Origin: Thermoanaerobaculum sp. | GTDB lineage: Bacteria > Acidobacteriota > Thermoanaerobaculia > Multivoradales > UBA5704 | Length of the DNA stretch: 64,000 bases | Direction of reading: 5' to 3' | Assembly: GCA_021154885.1 (NCBI GenBank) | Contig: JAJKHS010000025.1 | Location: 20,001 to 84,000 of the forward strand | Part shown: piece by piece, positions 1-8,125 of the stretch | How positions within the stretch are numbered: position 1 is the first letter of the stretch | How the letters are laid out: the number at the start of each line of letters is the position of its first letter | Notes under the pieces: generated by a model | Told to the model about the DNA's origin: nothing | What the model saw: only the letters and a program-made list of their open reading frames with translations | Databases searched by the model: none | Made by a program: the position numbers and the translations under genes

Positions 1-3000
1 CGCGCTCGCAGTCGATGGGCAGCGTCACCGCCGCGGGGGCCGCCGCCAGTTGCTCGCGCCAGTAGGCGAGCTGCGGCTCGAGCACCGCGGGGCCCAGACA
101 GCGGCGCTGCCACACCGCGTAGTCGGCGTACTGGACCGGCAACGGCCGCAGGGCCGCGGCCGGCCCGCCCGCGAGCTCCTGGTAGAGGGCCAGCAGGTCG
201 CGCAGGAACACTCCCAGCGACCAGCCGTCGGCGAGGATGTGCGGGGTGTGCACCACCAGCAGGTGCTCGTCCGCCGCGAGGCGCAGCAGGGTGGCGCGCA
301 GCAGCGGTCCGCGCTCAAGGTCGAACAGCCGGCGGGCGCCTTCATGCGCCAGCTCCGTCACGGTCTCCCACCGCACCCCGGCCGCCAACCCGTCGAGGTC
401 GACCACGGGCAGGGGGACGGCCGGCGCCGGGGGCGCGATGCGCTGCACCGGCTCGCCGGCCTCCAGGCCGAACGTGGTGCGCAGCCCCTCGTGCCGCTCC
501 ACCACCGCGCCCAGGCTGCGGGCCAGGGCGGCCGGCGAGAGGGGACCGCTCAGGACGAGGCCGATCTGCTCGTCGTAGAGCCGGCTCTCCGGCTCCATCT
601 GGTGGATCATCCAGAGCCGTTGCTGGGCGAGGGAGAGGGGCAGCGGCCCCTGCCGCGGCACCGGGGCGAGCGGCGGCAGCGCGGGGCCGCTCCCCCCGCG
701 GGCCGCGCGCTCGACCTCGCGCGCCAGGGCGGCGGGCGACGGCGCCGCGAAAAGCGCGGCGAGCGGCAGGTCGACCTGCCAGATCCCCCGCACCCGGGCG
801 AGCAGCCGCGTCGCCAGCAGCGAGTGGCCGCCGTGGGCGAAGAAGCTCTCGCCGGGGTCGAGCGCGGGAATCCCCAGGAGCTCGGCCATCAGCGCCGCCA
901 GCACCTCCGCCGCCGGCGAGCCCGCCGCCGATGCCGCCGTGGCCGGGTCCCCCCGGCGCGGCGCCAGGCGCGCCAGGGCGCGGCGGTCCACCTTGCCGTT
1001 GGGCGACAGCGGCAGCTCCTCCACGGCCACCAACGCCGACGGCACCATGGCCGGCGGCAGCCGGCGCTCCAGGAGCTCCCGCAGCTCCCCGTCGCCCAGC
1101 GGCGCCGCCCCGGCCGCGGCGACCAGGAAGGCGACCAGCCGGGGCTCGCCCTCCGCCCCCTCCGCGGTGAGGACGAGCGCCACGGCCTCGCGCACTCGCG
1201 GATGGGAGGCGAGCGCCGCCTCGATCTCCCCCAGCTCGATGCGCACCCCGCGCACCTTCACCTGGTGGTCGATGCGGCCGAGGTACTCGACGGCGCCGTC
1301 CGGGCGGTGGCGGGCGAGGTCGCCGGTGCGGTAGAGGCGCGCTCCCGGCTCTCCCTCTCCCTCCGCATCCGGCAGGAACTTCTCCGCCGTGAGATCGGGG
1401 CGCGCGAAATAGCCGCGGCCGACGTTCACCCCGCCGATGAAGAGCTCGCCGGGAGCGCCGATGGCGACCGGCCGCAGACGGCGGTCGAGCAGCCGGATCT
1501 GCGTGTTGGCGATCGGCCGGCCGATGGCGACGACCTCCGGGACGCCCGGGGCGACTGTGACGGAGGGGCCGCAGCTCCAGGACGTCACGTCGACCGCCGC
1601 CTCGGTCGGCCCGTAGAGGTTCTCCAGCGCGGCGGGCAGGCGCTCGCGGCAGAGCCGGGCGAGGCGCTCCGGCAGCGCCTCGCCGCTCGCCACGATCAGG
1701 CGCAGCGCGCCGCCGAGCCGCTCCACCCCGGGCTCCTCCAGGAACGCCTGCAGCATGGCGGGCACGAAGTGGGCGACGCTCACCCGCTCGCGGGCCAGCA
1801 GCTCCAGGAGATAGCGGCTGTCGCGGTGCCCGCCGGGCCGGGCGAGGACGAGCCGGGCGCCCGTCAGCAGCGGCCAGAAGAATTCCCAGACCGAGACGTC
1901 GAAGCTGAAGGGGGTCTTCTGCACCACCGTGTCCGCCGACGTGAGGCGGTAGGCCGCCTGCATCCAGAGCAGCCGGTTGCGGATGGCCCGGTGGTGCACC
2001 ATCGCCCCCTTGGGCCGGCCCGTGGAGCCCGAGGTGTAGATCATGTAGGCGAGCTGGGAGTCGTCAAAGACCTCCGCCTCCCCGGCCCCGCCCTCCCCGC
2101 CTTCCTCTTTGCAGCCGGGCTCGAGGTCGAGGCAGAGCACCCGCGGCAGGGCCGCGGGACAACGGGCGAGCAGGCGCGACTCCGAGAGCACCAGCGCCGG
2201 GCGGGAGTCCTCCAGCATGAAGGCCAGGCGCTCCAGCGGGTACTCGAGGTCGAGCGGCACGTAGGCCGCGCCGGCTTTCAGCGTGGCGAGCAGGGCCACC
2301 ACCAGCTCCACCGAGCGTTCGAGGGCGACGCCCACCAGGGTGTCCGGGCCGCAGCCGAGGGCCCGCAGCCGGGCGGCCAGGCCGTCGGTCCAGCGGTCGA
2401 GCCCGGCGTAGGTCAGAGTCCGCGCGCCGTCCGCCACCGCCACCGCGTGCGGCGAGCGCCGCGCCTGGCGGCGGAACAGGTGATGGAGGCCCGCGCCCGG
2501 CGCCGTATCGGCCACCGCCGTGTCGTTCCACTCGCCGCCGGCCTGCGCCGTCTCGGCCGCGGAGAGCAGGGGGAGGTCCGACAGCCGCCGCCCCGGCCCG
2601 GCGGCGGCCGCCGCGAGCAGGCGCTCCAGATGGCCGGCCAGCCGCGCCGCCGTCGCCGGGTCGAAGAGGTCGCTCGCGACCTGGAGCGCGCCGGCCAGGC
2701 GTCCCCCCACCTCGGCCAGGGTGAGCGCGAGGTCGAAGGCCGCGCTGCGCTCGGGGATGGCGACGGGCTCCAGGCACAGCCCGCCGAGGTCGAGCGGCGG
2801 TCCGGCCTGCCTGAGGGCGAAAGCCGCCACCGCCTCCTCCTCAGGGGAACGGGCGCGGTGCAGGGCGAACAGCACTTGGGCGAGGGGGAGCCGGCCGGGC
2901 TCGCGCTCGACCCGCAGCCGCTCGGCGAGCAGGAGGAAGGGGAAGCCGAGGTGGGCGAAGGCGCCGAGCGCCGTCCCCCGCACCCGGCCGACCAGCTCCG

Positions 3001-6000
3001 CGAAGGCGGGATCGCCCCCCAGGCCGGTGCGGAAGGGCACCGGATTGGCGAAGTAGCCGATCACCTGCAAGAGGTCGGGATCGCTCCTGCCCGCCTCGGC
3101 CGAGGCGACGAGCAGGTCCTCCTGCCCGCTGTAGCGGTGGAGCAGGGCCTGGAATGCCGCGAGCAGGACCATGAAGAGGGTCGCGCCCTGCTCCCGTGCC
3201 AGGCGCCGCAGCCCTTCCGCGGTCGCGGCGTCCAGGGCCAGGGGGGCGGCCGTGCCGCGGAAGCTCTGCACCCGCGGGCGGGGACGGTCGAGGGGAAGCT
3301 CGATTGTCCCGGACATCTCTGGAACGCCGGCCAGCCGCTCTCGCCAGTAGCGCTCCAGCCGCTCCCCTTCGGGGCCCTCCAGCCGCCTCCGCTCCCACGC
3401 CACGTAGTCGCCGTAGCGCAGGGCCAGGGGCGCCAGGGCCGCCGGCGGTCCCTCCGACTCCGCCCGGTAGAGGGCCGCGAGCTCCCGCGCCAGGACGCCC
3501 AGCGACGCGAAGTCGGCCACCAGATGGTGCACCACCACCACGAGCCAGGCGCCCGCCTCCTCCGTCCGCCGCAGGAGCGTGACCCGCCAGAGGGGCTCCG
3601 CCACGATGTCGAAGGGGCGGCAGGCCTCCCGTTCGAGGGCCGCGGCGACCTCCGCCGCGCTCCACCCCGAGGCGTCGACCACCGCGGGACGCGGCGCCCT
3701 GGCCTCGCCCTCCACCCGCTGGAACGGCTCGTCCGCTCCCTCGTGGCCCTCATGGAACGTCGTCGACAGGGCGGGGTGGCGGGCGGCGAGAGCGCGACAG
3801 GTGCGCTCCAGGGCCGCGGCGTCCAGCCCCGCTGCGACGCGGGCCGCCGCCACCAGGTGATACGCCGCGCTCGCGGGAGCCAGTTGGTGGAGGAACCAGA
3901 GGGCGCGTTGCCCGTGGGAGAGGGGGAATTCGGCCTGCGCCGCGGCAACGGGCCGCGGCCTGTCCGCCGCCGCTGCACTCCCGTTCTGGAGCTGATCCAG
4001 GACCTCGCCGGCGAGGGCCTCGAAGCTGGGCCGCTCCAGGATGCGGGCCAGCGACACCTCCACCCCGAGCGTCCGCTCCAGGCGCTGCGCGAGCTCGGCC
4101 GCGGCCAGCGAATCGAGGTCCGCGAGCCCGGCGCTCTCGGCGCGCACCACCGCCGCCGCCTGGTCGCGCAGGAAGGCGGCGAGCTGCGTCAGCGCTTCAT
4201 CTGAGGCCAGCGGAGCCAGCCGGGCCAGGGACTCCGGCCCCGCAGGCGCTTCTTCTTCCCGGGCTCCCCGGGCGAGGACCGGCAGCTCGTCCCGGAGGTA
4301 GAGCTCGCGACAGAGCTGGCGCTGCACCTTGCCGCTGGAGGTCTTGGGCAGCCCCCCGGGGCGGAGCAGGAGCAGAGCGTGGAGGGCGACCTCGTGCTCC
4401 GCCGCCAGAGCCCGGCGGACCTGGCGGGCGATCTCCTCGACCTGCTCGCCGGCGGGGTCCGCCGCGATCGCCAGGGCCGAGCGGCGGTCGACCTCCTGCG
4501 CCAGCACCAGGCGCTCCTCGTCCGCCACCTCGACCGAGAACGCCGCGCCGCCGTCCGGCACCAGGGCCGGGTGGGCCGCCTGCGCCGTCGCCTCCAGGTC
4601 CTGGGGGTAGCAGTTGCGGCCCCGCAGGATGATCAGCTCCTTGCGCCGCCCGGTCACGAAGAGGACGCCGCCCTGCAGGAATCCGAGGTCCCCCGTGCGC
4701 AGGAACGGGCCGGCCCCCGGTTCGTCCGCCAGGCGGGCGGCGAAGGTCCGCGCCGACTCCTCGGGCTGGTGCCAGTAACCCTGCGCCACGCTCGGACCCG
4801 CCACCCAGACCTCCCCCACGCGGCCGGGCGGCAGTCGCCGGCGCTCCTCGGGCTCGGCGATCACCACCTCGAGGTCCATGCCCGCCGCGCCGCAGCCGGC
4901 GAGCGCCAGCCGCGCGCCCGCGGCCCGCGGCTCCTCCGCCCAACCCCGGCCCAGGGCCGCCGCGTCGACCGTGGCGACCACGGGCTCGTCCTCGACGCGG
5001 GCGCCGGCCACGAACAGGGTGGACTCCGCCAGGCCGTAGCAGGGGAGGAACGACCGGCGCTCGAAGCCGCAGCCGGCGAACGCCGCGGCGAACCGCGCCA
5101 GGGTCGTCGGCCGCACCGTTTCCGAGCCGGTGAAGGCCACCCGCCAGCTCGACAGGTCCAGCCCGGAGCGCTCCGCCTCCCCCACCCGGCGCGCGCACAG
5201 CTCATACGCGAAGTTCGGCCCGCCGCTGGTCGTCGCCCGGTAGCGGCTGATCGCCTCCAGCCAGCGGCGCGGCCGCTGGAGGAAGCTCAAGGGGGAGAGG
5301 AGGACGCAGACCGCGCCGGTGTAGAGCGGCTGGAGGACGCCGCCGATCAGCCCCATGTCGTGGTAGAGAGGGAGCCAACTGACGATGACCGAGCTCTCGC
5401 TCTGGGCGAAGGCCCGGCGGATGACCTCCTCGTTGTGCAGCAGGTTGCCGTGGGTCACCACCACCCCCTTGGGCAGGGAGGTCGAGCCGGAGGTGTACTG
5501 GAGGAAGGCAGGGGTCTGCGCACCGGCGCCGGGGTCCCGCCAGTCGCCTTCGCCGGACTCCGCCGCATCCGTGGCGAGGACCGGCACCCCGGCGAGGCAG
5601 GGGACCGCCGCCGCCCAGGCCCGCACCTGGCCGGCGAGCGCCGCGCTGGTGAGGACGACCTCGGGCCGCGCGTCCGCGGCGATGGCCAGTAGCCGCGGCG
5701 AGCTCCGTCCCCGCGCCGGCGGGAACGCCGGCACCGCGATCCAGCCGCCGTAAAGGCAGCCGAAAAAGGCGGCGATGAATTCGACGCCCGCCGGGTAGAG
5801 CAGCAGGGCCCGCCCCCCTGGCCCGCCGCGGGCCTGGAGCCTCGCGCCCAGCCGGCGCGCACCTTCGTCCAGCTCTCCCGCCGTCAGGCTCTCCGCTTCC
5901 TCGCCCGTCGCGGCCAGGAAGCGATAGACCTTCCAGTCCGGGTTCTGCGTACCGTGCGAACGGAGCAACTCGACAAGAGTAGAGAACTGCCGTGGCAGTT

Positions 6001-6025
6001 GCAGACGAAAGCGGTCCAAAGTCAA
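1..6025 (-). CDS. Lipopeptide NRPS, FAAL-ACP-C-A-PCP-C (3' end outside window)
   Basis: Multimodular synthetase that should activate a fatty acid as acyl-AMP, load it on an acyl carrier protein and condense it with an amino acid. The frame is open from the window edge to about 6025, about 2,000 residues, and is absent from the ORF track because its stop lies outside. Order by approximate residue: FAAL 1-590 (YTSGSTSLPKG, LYHDMGLIGG), ACP about 600-670 (LDSLA serine), condensation 690-1110 (HHLVADF), adenylation 1160-1690 (YTSGSTGRPKG, NLYGPTEAAVDV, GELFIGG, NGKVDRRAL), PCP about 1731 (GGHSLLATRL), second condensation domain from 1790 (HTPHILADGWS). Pocket residues read as D-V-W-H-V-S-L-V-D-K, close to the serine code of EntF. 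No ATG occurs near the N-terminus; TTG at 6025, 6049 or 6019 is possible. Divergent from the SbnA-like gene, so the residue could instead be the serine-like diaminopropionate. Confidence 0.9.
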   Translation of the reverse strand, partial: MTLDRFRLQLPRQFSTLVELLRSHGTQNPDWKVYRFLAATGEEAESLTAGELDEGARRLGARLQARGGPGGRALLLYPAGVEFIAAFFGCLYGGWIAVPAFPPARGRSSPRLLAIAADARPEVVLTSAALAGQVRAWAAAVPCLAGVPVLATDAAESGEGDWRDPGAGAQTPAFLQYTSGSTSLPKGVVVTHGNLLHNEEVIRRAFAQSESSVIVSWLPLYHDMGLIGGVLQPLYTGAVCVLLSPLSFLQRPRRWLEAISRYRATTSGGPNFAYELCARRVGEAERSGLDLSSWRVAFTGSETVRPTTLARFAAAFAGCGFERRSFLPCYGLAESTLFVAGARVEDEPVVATVDAAALGRGWAEEPRAAGARLALAGCGAAGMDLEVVIAEPEERRRLPPGRVGEVWVAGPSVAQGYWHQPEESARTFAARLADEPGAGPFLRTGDLGFLQGGVLFVTGRRKELIILRGRNCYPQDLEATAQAAHPALVPDGGAAFSVEVADEERLVLAQEVDRRSALAIAADPAGEQVEEIARQVRRALAAEHEVALHALLLLRPGGLPKTSSGKVQRQLCRELYLRDELPVLARGAREEEAPAGPESLARLAPLASDEALTQLAAFLRDQAAAVVRAESAGLADLDSLAAAELAQRLERTLGVEVSLARILERPSFEALAGEVLDQLQNGSAAAADRPRPVAAAQAEFPLSHGQRALWFLHQLAPASAAYHLVAAARVAAGLDAAALERTCRALAARHPALSTTFHEGHEGADEPFQRVEGEARAPRPAVVDASGWSAAEVAAALEREACRPFDIVAEPLWRVTLLRRTEEAGAWLVVVVHHLVADFASLGVLARELAALYRAESEGPPAALAPLALRYGDYVAWERRRLEGPEGERLERYWRERLAGVPEMSGTIELPLDRPRPRVQSFRGTAAPLALDAATAEGLRRLAREQGATLFMVLLAAFQALLHRYSGQEDLLVASAEAGRSDPDLLQVIGYFANPVPFRTGLGGDPAFAELVGRVRGTALGAFAHLGFPFLLLAERLRVEREPGRLPLAQVLFALHRARSPEEEAVAAFALRQAGPPLDLGGLCLEPVAIPERSAAFDLALTLAEVGGRLAGALQVASDLFDPATAARLAGHLERLLAAAAAGPGRRLSDLPLLSAAETAQAGGEWNDTAVADTAPGAGLHHLFRRQARRSPHAVAVADGARTLTYAGLDRWTDGLAARLRALGCGPDTLVGVALERSVELVVALLATLKAGAAYVPLDLEYPLERLAFMLEDSRPALVLSESRLLARCPAALPRVLCLDLEPGCKEEGGEGGAGEAEVFDDSQLAYMIYTSGSTGRPKGAMVHHRAIRNRLLWMQAAYRLTSADTVVQKTPFSFDVSVWEFFWPLLTGARLVLARPGGHRDSRYLLELLARERVSVAHFVPAMLQAFLEEPGVERLGGALRLIVASGEALPERLARLCRERLPAALENLYGPTEAAVDVTSWSCGPSVTVAPGVPEVVAIGRPIANTQIRLLDRRLRPVAIGAPGELFIGGVNVGRGYFARPDLTAEKFLPDAEGEGEPGARLYRTGDLARHRPDGAVEYLGRIDHQVKVRGVRIELGEIEAALASHPRVREAVALVLTAEGAEGEPRLVAFLVAAAGAAPLGDGELRELLERRLPPAMVPSALVAVEELPLSPNGKVDRRALARLAPRRGDPATAASAAGSPAAEVLAALMAELLGIPALDPGESFFAHGGHSLLATRLLARVRGIWQVDLPLAALFAAPSPAALAREVERAARGGSGPALPPLAPVPRQGPLPLSLAQQRLWMIHQMEPESRLYDEQIGLVLSGPLSPAALARSLGAVVERHEGLRTTFGLEAGEPVQRIAPPAPAVPLPVVDLDGLAAGVRWETVTELAHEGARRLFDLERGPLLRATLLRLAADEHLLVVHTPHILADGWSLGVFLRDLLALYQELAGGPAAALRPLPVQYADYAVWQRRCLGPAVLEPQLAYWREQLAAAPAAVTLPIDCER

Positions 6026-6311
6026 TCCAGTTTCAGAGCTTCCAACCAATGTGTTGGATTCAAATTCTAGCAGGGCCTGGTGGAAAGAACAATCCTCAGC
6101 AGGAGCTCTCAAGCCGGCGCCAGAAAGTCTGCAATTAAAGATTTTCAAATTCGTACCGCGCACGCTGACGCTGCTGATTCTCCGCATTGACAGACCTCAT
6201 TGGGAACGTTACCGTTGCTTCAGGTCCAGACTTCAGGTTCTGTCGGCAGGCTCAGGGTCGCTCACCCAGGGTCCCCCCGTCAGACCCTGGAACGAACTGA
6301 GGGGGTGGAAT
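6026..6311. promoter_or_regulatory. Divergent promoter region between NRPS and sbnA-like gene
   Basis: Intergenic stretch of lower GC than its surroundings, separating two genes that both appear to use TTG starts. A TTGACA hexamer lies at about 6187 on the plus strand, with a weak TACCGT about 17 bp further on, a reasonable promoter for the sbnA-like gene. A-rich patches around 6075-6155 could serve the minus-strand NRPS. The track's ORF start at 6051 lies in this region, but the extra N-terminal residues show no family similarity. Confidence 0.45.
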
Positions 6312-7334
6312 TTGCAATCTCAGCAAGTCCGAGAGAGCGTGCTCTCGGCGATTGGAAATACGCCTTTGGTGCGGCTCTCCCACTTCCTTGCGGACTCGAG
6401 CCTCCAGGTTTTTGCGAAGCTCGAGCTGCTCAATCCCGGCGGGAGCATCAAGGACCGGACCGCGGTGGCGATCCTCGAGGAGGCTTTTCGCAGCGGGGCG
6501 ATCGATTCGCGCTCGGTGATCGTCGAGTCGAGCTCCGGGAACATGGGGATCGGCCTGGCCCAGGCATGCCGGTATCACGGTCTGCGGTTCATCTGCGTCG
6601 TCGATCCCAAGACCGCCGCCCAGAACATCCAGATCCTGAGGACCTACGACGCCGAGATCGTGCAGGTGACCGAGCCCGACCCGGAGACGGGAGAGTTCCT
6701 GCAGGCGCGGATCGATCGCGTCAAAACGCTCCTCGGCCAGATCGAGAGCTCCTTCTGGCCCAATCAGTATGAGAACCTGAGCAACCCCGGCGCCCACTTC
6801 GAGACGACGATGCGCGAGATCGCCTCGGCCCTCGACGGGAAGATCGACTACCTCTTCGTGGCGACCAGCACCTGCGGCACCATCCGGGGCTGCGCGGAGC
6901 ATGTCCGGCACTACGGTCTGCGGACGAAGATCGTGGCGGTCGACGCCGTGGGCAGCCAGATCTTCAGCAACGTGCGGGCGAAGCGGATGATCCCGGGACT
7001 GGGAGCGGGCATCAAGCCCCCTCTCTGCCGGCCGTCGCTGATCGACGAGTGCGTCCACGTCGACGACGTCGACTGCGTCGCCGGTTGCCGCCGCCTCGTG
7101 CTGCGGGAGGCCATCCTGGCCGGCGGCTCGTCAGGAGGCGTCGTCGCCGCGCTGGAGAAGATGCAATCCCGCATTCCCCCCGGATCGGTCTGCGTGGTCG
7201 TCCTGCCCGACCGGGGAGAGCGTTATCTGGACACCGTCTACTCCGACGAGTGGGTGCACCGCCACTTCGGCAACGTCGAATACCGCTGGCACGCTGCCGG
7301 GGCCGACCTACCCGTCGAGGCGGCGGCATTGTAG
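6312..7334 (+). CDS. sbnA: SbnA-like 2,3-diaminopropionate pathway synthase
   Basis: PLP-dependent fold-type II enzyme of the cysteine synthase superfamily. It resembles SbnA, which joins O-phosphoserine and glutamate to make N-(2-amino-2-carboxyethyl)-glutamate, the precursor of 2,3-diaminopropionate. Visible features are the PLP lysine in GGSIKDR, substrate loop ESSSGNMGIG, the SbnA-like stretches CVVDPK, PNQYEN, IVAVDAVGSQIF, PGLGAG and LPDRGERYLDTVYSD, and the phosphate loop GGSSGG. TTG at 6312 after GAGGGGGTGG gives 340 residues, near the 326 of Staphylococcus SbnA; the track start at 6051 adds an unrelated leader. The SbnB partner dehydrogenase that releases diaminopropionate is not in the window and might lie beyond the NRPS. 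Ordinary O-acetylserine sulfhydrylase is the alternative but fits less well; another PLP enzyme at 23023 is more CBS-like. Confidence 0.8.
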   Translation: MQSQQVRESVLSAIGNTPLVRLSHFLADSSLQVFAKLELLNPGGSIKDRTAVAILEEAFRSGAIDSRSVIVESSSGNMGIGLAQACRYHGLRFICVVDPKTAAQNIQILRTYDAEIVQVTEPDPETGEFLQARIDRVKTLLGQIESSFWPNQYENLSNPGAHFETTMREIASALDGKIDYLFVATSTCGTIRGCAEHVRHYGLRTKIVAVDAVGSQIFSNVRAKRMIPGLGAGIKPPLCRPSLIDECVHVDDVDCVAGCRRLVLREAILAGGSSGGVVAALEKMQSRIPPGSVCVVVLPDRGERYLDTVYSDEWVHRHFGNVEYRWHAAGADLPVEAAAL

Positions 7335-7425
7335 CCAACAAATGCGCGACGGCTTGGGAAATCTCAATTTTGTCGAGAATGACCGGCAGAACCCGTCTGC
7401 AGCTACCAGCAGGACAAACGACGGA

Positions 7426-7606
7426 CTTTCAGGACCGAGCTCCGAGTTTTCGGACCCAAGCTGGCGCCTAAGGACGAAAGACCAACTTTCAGGCCGTTCA
7501 ACGGCTTTTTCGGCTGTTCGGCGGCGCTTCAGGACACGGGTTGGCGTTTTAGGACCGAAGGCGGAGTTTCAGGACGGAAAATGGTGTTTCGGACTGAATC
7601 AGCATC
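7426..7606. repeat. Degenerate ~20-bp tandem repeat array, about 9 units
   Basis: Nine consecutive units of 19-21 bp with approximate consensus TTTCAGGACCGAAGGTGGCG. Examples are TTTTAGGACCGAAGGCGGAG, TTTCAGGACGGAAAATGGTG and CTTCAGGACACGGGTTGGCG. Units are head-to-tail with no spacer, so this is not a CRISPR array. The 20-bp period is not a multiple of three, and the overlapping 111-residue track ORF looks spurious. It lies directly downstream of the sbnA-like gene. Divergence between units suggests an old array. Confidence 0.8.
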
Positions 7607-7890
7607 CGGATTCAGCTTTCCGGGTTTTCCCGTCTGTCAGGGCCCCGGCGAGCCCTTTGCCAGCTCTTCCCGGATGATACATCAGATCCTTCGCTCGCTG
7701 GCGCGAAAATGTCCTCGGAAATGTCCTCGGCAAAGTTCATAAGAGTCCACGCTCAAGGACACCGTTGCGATCCGGTGGGGCTCCCGACGGGTGAGCCGCC
7801 TCTGTGGCGACTTGCTGGCACGGGCTCTGCACAAGGTGGGCATGACTCGTTCCCGCGCAATGACGCCGGGGGCTTGGAGGTATATCTCTT
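7607..7890 (+). other. Intergenic leader upstream of small lipoprotein
   Basis: No convincing gene. The stretch holds a short direct repeat (ATGTCCTCGG twice, about 7718-7738) and a possible hairpin around 7775-7802 (GGTGGGGCTC pairing with GAGCCGCC). It may be a long 5' leader for the lipoprotein at 7891. No known riboswitch class was recognised. Confidence 0.3.
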
Positions 7891-8061
7891 ATGAATACGA
7901 AACGAACTGTCCCCGCGTTGCTGGTCCTCACCAGCCTATTGGGTCTTTGCATCACAGGTTGTTGCTGGGAACCTCACCGTCGCCACGGCCGTCGCCTTGA
8001 CAGCCTTGATCTGAAGGCCGGCGTTCCATCGGCGGCCCAGACGGAGGTGGCCGCCCCCTAG
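7891..8061 (+). CDS. Small Cys-containing lipoprotein, 56 aa (not in ORF track)
   Basis: A short gene starting MNTKRTVPALLVLTSLLGLC, followed by a lipobox (ITGC) with a second cysteine directly after it, then a basic stretch (HRRHGRRL) and a short polar tail ending TEVAAP. A GGAGG lies ten bases before the ATG, and a strong intrinsic terminator starts 15 bp after the stop, so it looks like an independent monocistronic unit. The lipobox predicts a lipid-anchored envelope peptide of about 35 residues after cleavage. No family recognised; it might be an entericidin-like or stress-induced small lipoprotein, but only the signal supports that. Confidence 0.65.
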   Translation: MNTKRTVPALLVLTSLLGLCITGCCWEPHRRHGRRLDSLDLKAGVPSAAQTEVAAP

Positions 8062-8075
8062 ATGTCGCGTGCACC

Positions 8076-8103
8076 GCGGCCCGCTCCGGCGGGCCGCTGT
8101 TTT
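8076..8103 (+). terminator. Intrinsic terminator after small lipoprotein
   Basis: Perfect 9-bp stem GCGGCCCGC / GCGGGCCGC with a TCCG loop, followed by TGTTTT. It ends the plus-strand unit at 7891-8061 and may also separate it from the converging operon whose stop is at 8126. Confidence 0.8.
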
Positions 8104-8125
8104 CCGCGTGGTGAGAAAGGCCCTT

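Noticed and set aside
50-4204. 1384-residue plus-strand ORF
   Set aside because: Shadow of the minus-strand NRPS; low-complexity His/Arg/Gly-rich translation.
6312-7334. Simple O-acetylserine sulfhydrylase (CysK)
   Set aside because: Sequence stretches and NRPS context fit SbnA better; not excluded entirely.
7426-7606. CRISPR array
   Set aside because: Units are contiguous with no unique spacers and no cas genes nearby.
7342-7677. 111-residue ORF across the 20-bp array
   Set aside because: 20-bp period is not a codon multiple and there is no ribosome-binding site.
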